64,000 nt of DNA from JASLDZ01 sp964242625 (GTDB lineage: Bacteria > Pseudomonadota > Alphaproteobacteria > Caulobacterales > Caulobacteraceae). The first letter of the stretch is position 1. The number at the start of each line of letters is the position of its first letter. This document shows positions 24,589 to 34,592 of this stretch, in pieces. Below the pieces are notes generated by a model. The model made no database searches. It saw only the letters and a list, made by a program, of their open reading frames with translations, and was not told the DNA's origin. A program made the translations under genes and the position numbers. Location of the stretch: assembly GCA_964242625.1 (NCBI GenBank), contig CAXTAO010000006.1, positions 1 to 64,000 on the forward strand, written 5' to 3'.

Positions 24589-25797
24589 ATGAACATCCAC
24601 GAGCACCAGGCCAAGGCCGTCCTCAAGGGCTTCGGCGTGCCCGTCTCCCGCGGGGAGGCCGTGTTCACGCCGGAGGAGGCGCGCCGCGCCGCCGAGACGC
24701 TGGGCTCGTCGCTCTTCGTGGTGAAGAGCCAGATCCACGCGGGCGGTCGCGGCAAGGGCCGCTTTGAGGGGCTGGGCCCCGAGTCCAAGGGCGGCGTGCG
24801 CCTGGCCAAGTCGGCCGACGAGGTCGAGACCCAAGCCCGCGAGATGCTGGGCCGCGTGCTCGTCACCCACCAGACCGGCCCGGCCGGGCGCGAGGTGAAG
24901 CGGCTCTACATCGAGGAGGCGAGCGACATCGCGCGCGAGCTCTACCTCTCGCTCCTGATCGATCGCGAGACCTCGCGGGTGGCGGTGGTGGCCTCCACGG
25001 AAGGCGGCATGGACATCGAGGAGGTGGCGCACTCGACGCCGGAGAAGATCGTCACCCTGCAGGTCGACCCCGCCACGGGCGTCATGCCCCACCACGGCCG
25101 CGCGCTGGCCGCGGCGCTGAAGCTGGAGGGCGGCCTCGCGAAGGAAGCGGCCAAGCTCCTCGGCCAGCTCTACAAGGCGTTCACCGAGACGGACATGAGC
25201 CTCTTGGAGATCAACCCGCTGATCGTGACCGACGAGCCGGACGGAGGCCACCTGCGCGTCCTGGACGCCAAGGTCTCCTTCGACGGCAACGCGCTGTTCC
25301 GCCACCCCGACATCCTGGCGCTGCGCGACGAGGGCGAAGAGGACGCCAAGGAGATCGAGGCCTCCAAGTACGGGCTGGCCTACATCGCGCTGGACGGCGA
25401 TATCGGCTGCATGGTCAACGGCGCGGGCTTGGCCATGGCGACCATGGACATCATCAAGCTCTACGGCGCCGAGCCAGCCAACTTCCTCGACGTGGGCGGC
25501 GGCGCCTCCAAGGAGAAGGTCACGGCCGCGTTCAAGATCATCACCGCCGACCCGAACGTGAAGGGCATACTCGTCAACATCTTCGGCGGGATCATGCGCT
25601 GCGACATCATTGCGGAGGGCGTGATCGCCGCGGTGAAGGAGGTGGGGCTGCAGGTGCCGCTGGTCGTGAGGCTGGAAGGCACCAACGTCGACCAGGGCAA
25701 GGCCATCCTCAACGCCTCGGGCTTGAACGTCATCGCCGCCAACGACCTCGCCGACGCCGCCGAGAAGGTGGTTCGCGCCGTGAAGGAAGCCGCCTAA
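24589..25797 (+). CDS. sucC: Succinyl-CoA synthetase subunit beta
   Basis: A 402-residue ADP-forming beta subunit with an ATP-grasp domain. It starts MNIHEHQAKAVLKGFGVPVS and shows KSQIHAGGRGKGRF, DGDIGCMVNGAGLAMATMD and the CoA-ligase segment IFGGIMRCDIIAEGV. It converts succinyl-CoA to succinate in the TCA cycle, with GTP or ATP. It is directly followed by sucD (the stop and the GTG are adjacent). In Caulobacter an mdh gene normally precedes it (from memory); here a DUF2306 gene does. Confidence 0.98.
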   Translation: MNIHEHQAKAVLKGFGVPVSRGEAVFTPEEARRAAETLGSSLFVVKSQIHAGGRGKGRFEGLGPESKGGVRLAKSADEVETQAREMLGRVLVTHQTGPAGREVKRLYIEEASDIARELYLSLLIDRETSRVAVVASTEGGMDIEEVAHSTPEKIVTLQVDPATGVMPHHGRALAAALKLEGGLAKEAAKLLGQLYKAFTETDMSLLEINPLIVTDEPDGGHLRVLDAKVSFDGNALFRHPDILALRDEGEEDAKEIEASKYGLAYIALDGDIGCMVNGAGLAMATMDIIKLYGAEPANFLDVGGGASKEKVTAAFKIITADPNVKGILVNIFGGIMRCDIIAEGVIAAVKEVGLQVPLVVRLEGTNVDQGKAILNASGLNVIAANDLADAAEKVVRAVKEAA

Positions 25798-26682
25798 GTG
25801 TCCGTCCTCGTCGACCGCCAAACCCGCGTCATCTGCCAGGGCATCACCGGCAGCCAGGGCACCTTCCACACCGAGCAGGCGATCGCCTACGGCACGCGGA
25901 TGACCGCGGGGGTGACCCCTGGCAAGGGCGGGCAGACCGCCGTCGGCCTGCCGGTGTTCGACACCGTGCTCGAGGCCAAGAAGACCGCAGGCGCCGACGC
26001 CAGCGTGATCTACGTGCCGCCGCCCTTCGCCGCCGACTCGATCCTGGAGGCGATCGACGCGGAGATCCCGCTGATCGTGTGCATCACCGAGGGCATACCG
26101 GTGGAGGACATGGTGCGGGTCAAGCGCTCGCTCTCCGGCTCCAAGTCGCGGCTGATCGGGCCGAACTGCCCGGGCGTCTTGACCCCCGACCAGTGCAAGA
26201 TCGGCATCATGCCTGGCAACATCTTCAAGGCGGGCTCGGTGGGCGTGGTCTCGCGCTCGGGCACGCTGACCTACGAGGCGGTGTTCCAGACCTCCAACGC
26301 GGGCCTCGGCCAGACCACGGCCGTGGGGATCGGCGGCGACCCGGTGAAGGGCACCGAGTTCATCGACGTCCTGGAGATGTTCCTCGCCGACGAGGCCACC
26401 AAGTCGATCATCATGATCGGCGAGATCGGCGGCTCGGCCGAGGAGGAGGCCGCGCAGTTCCTGATCGACGAGGCCCGCCGCGGCCGCAAGAAGCCGATCG
26501 CGGGCTTCATCGCCGGGCGCACCGCGCCTGCGGGCCGCACCATGGGCCACGCGGGAGCCATCGTCTCAGGCGGCAAGGGCGACGCGGACTCCAAGATCGC
26601 GGCCATGGAGCGCGCGGGCGTAAAAGTCTCGCCCTCGCCGGCCGCGCTCGGCGAAACCCTGCTGTCGGCTCTGAACGGCTGA
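25798..26682 (+). CDS. sucD: Succinyl-CoA synthetase subunit alpha
   Basis: A 294-residue alpha subunit that binds CoA and carries the active-site phosphohistidine. It has ITGSQGTFHTEQAIAYGT, the CoA site PNCPGVLTPDQCKIGIMPG and the phosphohistidine in GRTMGHAGAIVSGG. The GTG start immediately follows the sucC TAA, so translation is coupled. It is downstream of sucC and 187 bases upstream of sucA. Confidence 0.98.
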   Translation: MSVLVDRQTRVICQGITGSQGTFHTEQAIAYGTRMTAGVTPGKGGQTAVGLPVFDTVLEAKKTAGADASVIYVPPPFAADSILEAIDAEIPLIVCITEGIPVEDMVRVKRSLSGSKSRLIGPNCPGVLTPDQCKIGIMPGNIFKAGSVGVVSRSGTLTYEAVFQTSNAGLGQTTAVGIGGDPVKGTEFIDVLEMFLADEATKSIIMIGEIGGSAEEEAAQFLIDEARRGRKKPIAGFIAGRTAPAGRTMGHAGAIVSGGKGDADSKIAAMERAGVKVSPSPAALGETLLSALNG

Positions 26683-26869
26683 GTCGCGCCGCCGCGCTTT
26701 TCGTCAAGGCCCCGTTCAGGAGGGGCGTGGTTAAGAGGTGACGCCCGGCCCCGGTCGGGCGCCTTTCCGGGCGGTTCGGGCGGGACTTCCCCCCTTCGCC
26801 GCCCTATATGACGTGCCGCGTCCGGCCAGGCGCCCAACCTCCGCCGGACGCCGAGCGAGGTGTGTGGCG

Positions 26870-29860
26870 ATGGCGGACGACGCGGGGCGGATCACTCAGC
26901 TTCTGTCGGAGACGGGCTTCCTCTACGGCGGCAACGCCGCCTTCGTGGAGGACCTCTACACCCGCTACGGCGCCGATCCGGCCGGGGTGCCCGCCGACTG
27001 GCGCGCCTATTTCGACGCCCTGCACGAGGGGCCGCGCGAGATCGCCGCCGCCGCCGCCGAGCCCAGCTGGACGCGGCCGGCCGCCCCCACCGCCCGTCCC
27101 GACTGGATGAGCGCGCTGGACGGGCTGTGGCCGGCGGTCGAGGCCAAGACGGGCGCGGCGGTCAAGGCGCGCGCCGAGACGGCGGCCAAGGCGCAGGGCG
27201 CGCCCGCACCCTCGTCGCAGGCCGTACGCGCCGCCACCTTGGACAGCGTGCGCGCGATCATGATGATCCGCGCCTACCGCATCCGCGGCCACCTGGCCGC
27301 CTCGCTCGACCCCCTGGGGCTCGAGCCGCGCGGCGACACCGCCGAGCTCGATCCCGCGACCTACGGCTTCGCCGAAGGCGACATGGATCGGCCGATCTTC
27401 CTCGACTTCGTCTTGGGGCTCGAGACCGCGACGCTGCGCGAGATCCTGGCGATCCTGCGCCGCACCTACTGCGGGACGATGGGCGTGCAGTACATGCACA
27501 TCTCCGATCCCGAGCAGAAGGCGTGGATCCAGGACCGCATCGAGGGCAAGGACAAGGAGATCGTGTTCTCGCCCGAGGGCAAGGTCGCCATCCTCAAGAA
27601 GCTGATCGAGGCCGAGGGCTTCGAGCGCTTCCTGCACAAGCGCTTTCCCGGCACCAAGCGCTTCGGCCTGGATGGGGGCGAGGCGCTCGTGCCCGCCATG
27701 GAGCAGGTGATCAAGCGCGGCGGCGCGCTGGGCGTCGACGAGATCGTGATCGGCATGCCCCACCGCGGGCGGCTCAACGTCCTCGCCGCGGTGATGGGCA
27801 AGCCCTACCAGGTGATCTTCCACGAGTTCCAGGGCGGCTCGTCGGTGCCCTCCGACATCGAGGGCTCGGGCGACGTCAAGTACCACCTGGGCGCCTCGTC
27901 GGACCGCGAGTTCGACGGCAACTCGGTGCACCTGTCGCTGACCGCCAACCCCAGCCACCTCGAGATCGTCAACCCGGTGGTGATCGGCAAGGCGCGCGCC
28001 AAGCAGACCTTCGACAAGCGCGAGCAGCCCGGCTGCACCGGCTCCAAGGTCATGCCGCTGATCCTGCACGGCGACGCGGCCTTCGCCGGCCAGGGCGTGG
28101 TGGCCGAGTGCTTCATGCTGTCGGGCATCGAGGGCTATGAGACGGCCGGCACCGTCCACTTCATCGTCAACAACCAGATCGGCTTCACCACGAGCCCGCG
28201 GTTCTCGCGCTCGTCGCCCTATCCCAGCGACACCGCGCTGATGGTCGAGGCGCCCATCCTCCACTGCAACGGCGACGACCCGGAGGCGGTCGTATTCTGC
28301 GCCAAGGTGGCGGCCGAGTACCGCCAGGAGTTCGGCCACGACGTGGTGGTCGACATGTTCTGCTACCGCCGCTTCGGGCACAACGAGGGCGACGACCCGA
28401 CCTTCACCCAGCCGCGCATGTACGCCAAGATCAAGGACCAGCCTTCCACCCGCGAGATCTACACCGAGCGGCTGGTCAAGGAGGGTGTGGTCGACCAGGC
28501 GCAGGTCGACGGCTGGGTCGCCGAGTTTGAGCAGTTCCTCGACCGCGAGTTCGAGGCCGGCAAGGCCTACGAGCCGCGCAAGGCCGACTGGATGGACGGC
28601 AAGTGGAAGGGGCTGAAAGCCGCGCGCGAGGCCGGCCCCGGCGAGACCTGCGCGTCGGCCCAGAAGCTGCGTGACCTCGGGCTCAAGATGACCGCCGCAC
28701 CGGAAGGCGTCCACGTGCACCGCACGCTGAAACGCGTGATCGACGCGCGGCGCGAGGCGATCACCGCCGGCCAGGGGATCGACTGGGCCACGGGCGAGTC
28801 CCTGGCCTTCGCCACCCTCCTCGACGAGGGTGTGGCCGTGCGCCTGTCGGGCCAGGACAGCATCCGCGGCACCTTCAGCCAGCGCCACCTCGCCATGGTC
28901 GACCAGGAGACGGAGGCGCGCCACATCCCGCTGAGCCACCTGCGTCCCGGCCAGGCGAGCTTCGAGGCGATCGACTCGGCGCTCTCCGAAGAGGCGGTCT
29001 TGGGCTTTGAGTACGGCTACACCCTGGCCGATCCCGAGACGCTCGTCGTGTGGGAGGCGCAGTTCGGCGACTTCGCCAACGGCGCCCAGGTTGTGATCGA
29101 CCAGTTCATCTCGTCGGGCGAACGCAAGTGGCTGCGCATGTCCGGTCTCGTCATGCTCTTGCCGCACGGATACGAGGGCCAGGGGCCGGAGCACTCCTCC
29201 GCCCGGCTCGAGCGCTACCTTCAGATGTGCGCCGAGGACAACATGCAGGTGGTGAACTGCACGACGCCGGCCAACTACTTCCACGTGCTGCGGCGGCAGA
29301 TGAAGCGCGCGTTCCGCAAGCCCTTGATCGTGATGACGCCCAAGAGCCTCCTGCGCCACAAGAAGGCGGTATCGCCGCTCGGCGACTTCGCCGAGGGCTC
29401 GTCGTTCCACCGCGTGCTGTGGGACGACGCCCAGCACCGCGAGGGCGCGACCGGCGAGGCCAAGACCTCGGTCGCGCTCAGGCCCGACGCCGAGATCAAG
29501 CGCGTGCTGATCTGCTCCGGCAAGGTCTACTACGACCTGCTGGACCGCCGCGAGAAGACCGGGCGCGACGACGTCTACATCCTGCGGCTCGAGCAGTTCT
29601 ATCCCTGGCCCATGCAGTCCATGCGCAAGGAGCTGGCGCGCTTCGCCAACGCCGAGCTCGTGTGGGTGCAGGAGGAGCCGAAGAACATGGGCGGCTGGGC
29701 CTTCGTCGACCCGTGGATCGAGCTGACGCTGGAGCGCACCGCCACGCTCTCCAAGCGCGCGCGCTACGTCGGCCGTCCCGCCTCCGCCTCCACCGCCGCC
29801 GGCATCGCCTCGCGCCACGGGCGCGAGCTCGACGCCTTCCTCACCGAAGCGTTCGCGTGA
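26870..29860 (+). CDS. sucA: 2-oxoglutarate dehydrogenase E1 component
   Basis: A 996-residue thiamine diphosphate enzyme that decarboxylates 2-oxoglutarate in the odh complex. Visible signatures include the N-terminal ETGFLYGGNAAFVEDLYTRY, IGMPHRGRLNVLAAVMGK, the ThDP region VNNQIGFTTSPRF, RRFGHNEGDDPTFTQP and LPHGYEGQGPEHSSARLER. The ATG at 26870 is chosen because E1 proteins begin close to MADDAGR..LSETG; the longer upstream frame is not conserved. Its partners odhB and lpd follow. Its antisense strand has a 1004-codon open frame, an artefact of GC bias. Confidence 0.98.
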   Translation: MADDAGRITQLLSETGFLYGGNAAFVEDLYTRYGADPAGVPADWRAYFDALHEGPREIAAAAAEPSWTRPAAPTARPDWMSALDGLWPAVEAKTGAAVKARAETAAKAQGAPAPSSQAVRAATLDSVRAIMMIRAYRIRGHLAASLDPLGLEPRGDTAELDPATYGFAEGDMDRPIFLDFVLGLETATLREILAILRRTYCGTMGVQYMHISDPEQKAWIQDRIEGKDKEIVFSPEGKVAILKKLIEAEGFERFLHKRFPGTKRFGLDGGEALVPAMEQVIKRGGALGVDEIVIGMPHRGRLNVLAAVMGKPYQVIFHEFQGGSSVPSDIEGSGDVKYHLGASSDREFDGNSVHLSLTANPSHLEIVNPVVIGKARAKQTFDKREQPGCTGSKVMPLILHGDAAFAGQGVVAECFMLSGIEGYETAGTVHFIVNNQIGFTTSPRFSRSSPYPSDTALMVEAPILHCNGDDPEAVVFCAKVAAEYRQEFGHDVVVDMFCYRRFGHNEGDDPTFTQPRMYAKIKDQPSTREIYTERLVKEGVVDQAQVDGWVAEFEQFLDREFEAGKAYEPRKADWMDGKWKGLKAAREAGPGETCASAQKLRDLGLKMTAAPEGVHVHRTLKRVIDARREAITAGQGIDWATGESLAFATLLDEGVAVRLSGQDSIRGTFSQRHLAMVDQETEARHIPLSHLRPGQASFEAIDSALSEEAVLGFEYGYTLADPETLVVWEAQFGDFANGAQVVIDQFISSGERKWLRMSGLVMLLPHGYEGQGPEHSSARLERYLQMCAEDNMQVVNCTTPANYFHVLRRQMKRAFRKPLIVMTPKSLLRHKKAVSPLGDFAEGSSFHRVLWDDAQHREGATGEAKTSVALRPDAEIKRVLICSGKVYYDLLDRREKTGRDDVYILRLEQFYPWPMQSMRKELARFANAELVWVQEEPKNMGGWAFVDPWIELTLERTATLSKRARYVGRPASASTAAGIASRHGRELDAFLTEAFA

Positions 29861-29898
29861 AGCGCGCGACCGCCGCTTTCGAGAGCTGAACCCGCCCC

Positions 29899-31233
29899 AT
29901 GGCCGCCACCACCGCCTCCAAGCCCGCCGCGCAAGGCGCGGGCGCCGACGTCACCGTGCCCGTCATGGGCGAGAGCGTGGCGGAGGGCACCGTCGCCAGC
30001 TGGACCAAGAAGGTCGGCGACACGGTGAAGCGCGACGAGGTGCTGGTCGAGATCGAGACCGACAAGGTCGCGGTGGAGGTCTTCGCCACCGCCGACGGCG
30101 TCTTGTCCGAGATCCTCGCCAAGGAGGGCGACAGCGTAACGCCCAACCAGGTGATCGCGCGCATCGGTGGCGCAGGCGGCGGCGGCTCGGGCGGCGGCGC
30201 GGACACGTCCTCGTCACCCAACGCCGACACGCCTGTGCAGCAGCCCTCCGGCGCGGGCGAGCAGACGCCCGCCAACGAGCCGCCCGCCTCCCAGAAAGGG
30301 CCCGCGCCCGCGGGGGCGCCGCTCTCGCCCTCGGTGCAGCGCATCGTAACGGAGAACAGGCTCGACCCCGCCGGGATCGCAGGCACCGGCCGCGACGGCC
30401 GCATCACCAAGGGCGACGCCCTGCAGGCCACCGCCGCCGCGCCCCCGGCCAAGGCCGCCCCGGCGCCGCAGCCGCCGGCTCCGGCTCCGGCTCCCCAGGT
30501 GCAGGCCCCCGCCCCCACGGCGCGCGCCGACCAGCCGCTCGAGGAGCGCGTGCGCATGACGCGCCTGCGCCAGACCATCGCGCGCCGCCTCAAGGAGGCC
30601 CAGAACACCGCCGCCCAGCTCACCACCTTCAACGAGGTGGACATGTCGGGCGTGATGGCGCTGCGCGCCCAGTACAAGGACGTGTTCGAGAAAAAGCACG
30701 GCGTGAAGCTCGGCTTCATGAGCCTCTTCACCAAGGCGGTGGTCGCCGCCCTGAAGGAGGTGCCCGCCGTCAACGCCGAGATCGATGGATCCGACCTGAT
30801 CTACAAGAACCACTACGACATTGGCGTGGCCGTCGGCACCGAAAAGGGCTTGGTCGTGCCGGTGGTGCGCGACGCCGACCAGCTCTCGGTCGCGGGCATC
30901 GAGAAGAAGATCGGCGGATTGGGGAAGCGCGCCCGCGACGGTCAGCTCGCCATCGAGGACATGCAGGGCGGCACCTTCACCATCACCAACGGCGGCATCT
31001 ACGGCTCGCTGATGTCGACGCCCATCCTCAACATGCCCCAGGCGGGCATCCTCGGCATGCACAACATCGTGCAGCGCCCGGTAGCGGTGGACGGCCGCGT
31101 CGAGATCCGCCCCATGATGTACCTTGCGCTGAGCTACGACCACCGCATCGTCGACGGCAAGGAGGCGGTGACCTTCCTCGTCTCGGTCAAGAACGCGGTG
31201 GAGGACCCGCAGCGTCTCCTCTTGGACCTGTAG
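29899..31233 (+). CDS. odhB: Dihydrolipoyllysine succinyltransferase (E2 of 2-oxoglutarate dehydrogenase)
   Basis: A 444-residue E2. Residues 13-90 are a biotinyl/lipoyl domain with the lipoylated lysine in EIETDKVAVEV. A flexible Gly/Ser/Pro linker follows. Next comes the E1/E3-binding domain (SPSVQRIVTENRLDPAGIAG), a second Ala/Pro linker, and the catalytic acyltransferase domain ending YDHRIVDGKEAVTFLV, with the active-site His and Asp. It passes the succinyl group to CoA. The gene lies 38 bases after sucA and before lpd. Confidence 0.98.
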   Translation: MAATTASKPAAQGAGADVTVPVMGESVAEGTVASWTKKVGDTVKRDEVLVEIETDKVAVEVFATADGVLSEILAKEGDSVTPNQVIARIGGAGGGGSGGGADTSSSPNADTPVQQPSGAGEQTPANEPPASQKGPAPAGAPLSPSVQRIVTENRLDPAGIAGTGRDGRITKGDALQATAAAPPAKAAPAPQPPAPAPAPQVQAPAPTARADQPLEERVRMTRLRQTIARRLKEAQNTAAQLTTFNEVDMSGVMALRAQYKDVFEKKHGVKLGFMSLFTKAVVAALKEVPAVNAEIDGSDLIYKNHYDIGVAVGTEKGLVVPVVRDADQLSVAGIEKKIGGLGKRARDGQLAIEDMQGGTFTITNGGIYGSLMSTPILNMPQAGILGMHNIVQRPVAVDGRVEIRPMMYLALSYDHRIVDGKEAVTFLVSVKNAVEDPQRLLLDL

Positions 31234-31311
31234 GGACGGCGCGCACCGACCCCATATACCGGTCCGAAGCGCCCCTGCGCGGCCCCGCTCGCGCTAATTT
31301 CAGAGACCTCG

Positions 31312-32718
31312 ATGCCTGACACCTACGACGTCGTGATCATCGGCGGCGGCCCCGCCGGCTACAACGCGGGCATCCGCGCGGGGCAGCTGGGGCTGCGCGC
31401 CGCGGTGGTCGACAAGCGCGAGGGCGCGCGCTTCGGCGGCACGTGCCTCAACGTGGGCTGCATCCCGTCCAAGGCGCTCCTGCACGCGTCCGAGATGTTC
31501 GAGGCGGCGCGCAAGGACTTCGCGGGCCTGGGCATCAAGGTCGACCCGGTGCTCGACCTCGACGTCATGCACCGTCAGAAGGACGACAGCGTCACCGCCC
31601 TGACCAAGGGCATCGATTTCCTGTTCAAGAAGAACAAGGTCGAGGGCGTGCACGGCGCCGGCCGCATCGCCGGCCCCGGCAAGGTGGAAGTGGCGCAGGC
31701 CGACGGCTCCGTCCGCACGCTGGAGACCAAGAACATCGTCATCGCCACCGGCTCCGAGCCGTCGGACGTTCCGGGCGTGACGGTCGACCAGCAGCGCATC
31801 GTCGACTCGACCGGCGCGCTGGCCCTCCCCGAGGTGCCCAAGCGCCTCGTCGTGATCGGCGCAGGCATCATCGGGCTCGAGCTCGGCTCGGTCTGGCGGC
31901 GGCTGGGCGCCGAGGTGACCGTGATCGAGTACCTCGACCGCATCATCCCGGGCGCGGACGCCGAGGTGGCGCAGACCTTCCAGCGCACGCTCGCCAAGCA
32001 GGGCATGACCTTCAAGCTCGGCCAGAAGGTCACGGGCGCGTCCATGTCCGACGCGGGCGTGTCGGTGAGCTTCGAGCCCGTGAAGGGCGGCGCGGCCGAG
32101 ACGGTCGAAACCGACGTGGTGCTGGTCTCGGTCGGCCGGCGTCCCTTCACCAAGGGGCTCGGGCTCGACACCGTGGGCGTGGAGGTCGACGGGCGCGGCT
32201 TCGTGCCCAACACCCACTACCAGACATCGGCGCCGGGCGTGTGGGTGATCGGCGACGTGACCTACGGCCCCCAGCTCGCCCACAAGGCGGAGGACGAGGC
32301 GGTGGCCGTGATCGAGCTGATCGCCGGCAAGGCGGGCCATGTGAACTACGACGTGATCCCGAGCGTGATCTACACCGCGCCGGAAGTGGCCTGGGTCGGC
32401 AAGACCGAGGACCAGCTCAAGGCCGAGGGCGTCGCCTATAAGACGGGCAAATTCCCCTTCGCCGCCAACAGCCGCGCCAAGGTCAACCACGAGGCCGAGG
32501 GCTTCGTGAAGGTCCTGGCGGACGCGAAGACCGACCGCATCCTCGGCGCCCACCTGATCGGACCCTCGGTCAGCGAGATGGTCGGCGAGTATGCGGTCGC
32601 CATGGAGTTCGGCGCTGCGTCGGAGGACGTGGCGCGCACATCCCACCCTCACCCCACCCGCTCGGAGGCGCTTCGCCAGGCGGCTATGGGCGTGGAGGGC
32701 TGGACCATGCAGGCCTGA
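31312..32718 (+). CDS. lpd: Dihydrolipoyl dehydrogenase (E3)
   Basis: A 468-residue flavoprotein that reoxidises lipoyl groups with NAD. FAD motif GGGPAGYNAG, redox cysteines in GGTCLNVGCIPSKALLH (residues 43-59), NAD-binding GAGIIGLELGSVW and the C-terminal base pair in HPHPTRSEALRQ are all present. It closes the odh operon. GCTAAT (31293-31298) after CTGCGC suggests an additional weak promoter. The 3' end faces xerC, with a shared palindrome between them. Confidence 0.98.
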   Translation: MPDTYDVVIIGGGPAGYNAGIRAGQLGLRAAVVDKREGARFGGTCLNVGCIPSKALLHASEMFEAARKDFAGLGIKVDPVLDLDVMHRQKDDSVTALTKGIDFLFKKNKVEGVHGAGRIAGPGKVEVAQADGSVRTLETKNIVIATGSEPSDVPGVTVDQQRIVDSTGALALPEVPKRLVVIGAGIIGLELGSVWRRLGAEVTVIEYLDRIIPGADAEVAQTFQRTLAKQGMTFKLGQKVTGASMSDAGVSVSFEPVKGGAAETVETDVVLVSVGRRPFTKGLGLDTVGVEVDGRGFVPNTHYQTSAPGVWVIGDVTYGPQLAHKAEDEAVAVIELIAGKAGHVNYDVIPSVIYTAPEVAWVGKTEDQLKAEGVAYKTGKFPFAANSRAKVNHEAEGFVKVLADAKTDRILGAHLIGPSVSEMVGEYAVAMEFGAASEDVARTSHPHPTRSEALRQAAMGVEGWTMQA

Positions 32719-32736
32719 GCCGCGGCCGCCGAATCC

Positions 32737-32754
32737 CGCCTGACGCGTCAGGCG
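32737..32754. terminator. 18-bp perfect palindrome between lpd and xerC
   Basis: CGCCTGACGCGTCAGGCG is its own reverse complement and lies between the convergent 3' ends of lpd and xerC, overlapping the xerC stop. As RNA it would form a short hairpin on either strand, so it may terminate both genes. There is no long T run. Confidence 0.45.
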
Positions 32755-33722
32755 CGCGGGTGGGCCCGGACATAGCTCGCCATCAGGCCGGCGGCGTCCA
32801 CCGCCGCGTACTTCTGCGTGGTGGAAAGGCTGGCGTGGCCCAGGAGCTCCTGGATCGAACGCAGGTCGGCCCCGCCGGCCAGGAGGTGGGTGGCGAAGCT
32901 GTGGCGCAGCGCGTGCGGCGTGGCGCTGGGCGGCAGGCCCAGACGCCCGCGTAGCTCCGCCATCCGCGCCTGCACCTGCCGGGCCCCTAGCGCGCCGCCG
33001 CGACGGCCACGGAACAGCGCCTCCTCCGGCGCAAGGGGGCGCGGCAGCTGGGCGAGGTAGGCGTCCACCGCCGCGCGCACCGCGGGCAGCACGGGGGCGA
33101 GCCGGGTCTTCGCGCCCTTGCCGCGCACCCGCAGGCTCTCGCCCAGCGGCGCGTCGGCCCGGGTGAGGCTCAGCGCTTCCGAGATGCGCAGGCCGCAGCC
33201 GTAGAGCAGCGCCATCACCGCCGCATCCCGCGCCAGCTCCCAAAGCTCCGTAACGTCGGACCCTTCCTCGCCCGCCTCCTGCAGGAGCTCGCGCGCGGCG
33301 ACCGCCCCGATCGGACGGGGGGCGGTGGGCCTGACGCGGGGACCGCGCACCAGCGCGAGGTCGGGCGACGAGAGGCCGCAGCGCCGGTCGAGCCAGCGAT
33401 GGAAGCTCCTCACCGCCGCCAGGGCCTGGCTGAGCGACCGGGGCGAGAGCGCGCGCGTGCCGGTGAGGGAGTCGTCCTCGCGCCGGCTCGCCAGATAGGC
33501 GCGCAGCTCTGCGGCGCGCACGCCGGCGAGGCCGCCGCCCATGAGCGCCTCGCCCCGGTGCCGCTCGAGGAAGCGGAGCCAATTGAGGACGCCCGCGCGG
33601 TAGCTTTCCAGCGTGCGCGGGCTCGCGCGCCGCTCGAGCGCCAGGTGTTCGATCCAGCGATCGAGGAGGGTCGCGGCCGGTGCGGCGGGCGCGTCGGCGC
33701 CGGTCAGATCAGCGGCGGCCAT
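32748..33722 (-). CDS. xerC: Tyrosine recombinase XerC
   Basis: A 324-residue tyrosine recombinase resolving chromosome dimers at dif with XerD. The N-terminal SAM-like domain (LERRASPRTLESYRAGVLNWL) is followed by the catalytic domain with Arg in YGCGLRISEALSL, HxxR in HALRHSFATH, His in LLGHASLSTTQ and the nucleophile Tyr in QKYAAV. It starts with an ATG inside the end of DUF484 (19-base overlap). That neighbour and the absence of phage genes identify it as housekeeping XerC rather than a phage integrase. Confidence 0.95.
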   Translation of the reverse strand: MAAADLTGADAPAAPAATLLDRWIEHLALERRASPRTLESYRAGVLNWLRFLERHRGEALMGGGLAGVRAAELRAYLASRREDDSLTGTRALSPRSLSQALAAVRSFHRWLDRRCGLSSPDLALVRGPRVRPTAPRPIGAVAARELLQEAGEEGSDVTELWELARDAAVMALLYGCGLRISEALSLTRADAPLGESLRVRGKGAKTRLAPVLPAVRAAVDAYLAQLPRPLAPEEALFRGRRGGALGARQVQARMAELRGRLGLPPSATPHALRHSFATHLLAGGADLRSIQELLGHASLSTTQKYAAVDAAGLMASYVRAHPRA

Positions 33723-34399
33723 CGATCGGCGGTGCGCTCCACCACGCGGGCGAGGAAGGCCACGAGCTCGGCCCCCATGTCCGGCGTGAAGCCCTGCGGG
33801 TCGGCCGAGCCGAAGGCCAGGAGGCCCGCGCGCCCGCCGTCGCGCGAGGCGGGGGCCCACAGCGTCATCCTCACCAGCGCGGCGCTGCGGACCTCGCCCG
33901 CGCGCGCCCCGAACAGCACCTCGGTGGCGACAGGGGCTCCGATGCGGGCGTTCGCCGGGCCGAGCAGCTGGTTGGTGAACCCCGAGGGGATCGCGCGCCA
34001 TCCGGCGGGGGCGCCTGCGTGCTCGACGGCGGGCATGGCGCACAGGAGGCCGAAGCGCTCGCGCGCCGCCGCCTCGAGCCGCAGCGCGAGGTCGGCGTTG
34101 TCGCGCGCCTCCAGGAGGTCGAGGATCGCGGTGTTGGCGGCGGTCTGGGCGGCGAAGTTGGCGGCGGCCAGCGCCTCGATCTCCTCGCGCGCGGTGCGCT
34201 CGGCGTCCCGCGCGTGCTCCAGGCGCGCGAGCGCGGCGGGGCCGAACTCCACCACGTTGGCGGCCGCCGGGCGCAGGTTCAGCGCGGCGAGGAGCTCGGC
34301 GTCGCCATGCACCCAGCCGGGGTTGGCCAGGATCACCGCGCGCACCGCGGGCCAGTGGCGATAGTCGTGGCGCGGCTGGCCCGCGCGCTCGAGAGGCAT
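33704..34399 (-). CDS. DUF484 family protein
   Basis: A 231-residue DUF484 protein: a GAF-like domain following an N-terminal helical segment (IEALAAANFAAQTAANTAIL). It contains LLAFGSADPQGFTPDMGAELVAF, a DUF484/GAF region, here cited as FGSADPQGF. DUF484 genes commonly sit directly upstream of xerC, and function is unknown. The chosen ATG gives MPLERAGQPRHDYRHW; longer frames upstream are not supported. It is divergent from the chemotaxis operon. Confidence 0.88.
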   Translation of the reverse strand: MPLERAGQPRHDYRHWPAVRAVILANPGWVHGDAELLAALNLRPAAANVVEFGPAALARLEHARDAERTAREEIEALAAANFAAQTAANTAILDLLEARDNADLALRLEAAARERFGLLCAMPAVEHAGAPAGWRAIPSGFTNQLLGPANARIGAPVATEVLFGARAGEVRSAALVRMTLWAPASRDGGRAGLLAFGSADPQGFTPDMGAELVAFLARVVERTADRWPPLI

Positions 34400-34592
34400 G
34401 GTGGCCGACACGGTCCGGCTCTCCGCTTGTGAGGCGGCGGCGGAGCCGTCGACCCGTTCTTCGCTGTGCGCCGATTCCGCACCGAAGAGGGTTAAGACCG
34501 CGTCACCCGCAGGCGCGCAGCCGACGGTTGCGCCCCGCTGGAGGCGCAACCCTGACGTGGCGACAAGCTGTCCAGGGGCCGCGGGAGCGCCG

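Noticed and set aside
26804..29818. Open reading frame of about 1000 codons on the minus strand
   Set aside because: It lies fully antisense to sucA, its product is low-complexity and His/Arg/Gly/Ala/Leu-rich without any domain, and such frames are expected in GC-rich codon-biased DNA.
32748..33722. Tyrosine recombinase as a phage or island integrase
   Set aside because: The neighbour DUF484, the overlap between the two and the lack of phage genes or attachment repeats point to housekeeping xerC.
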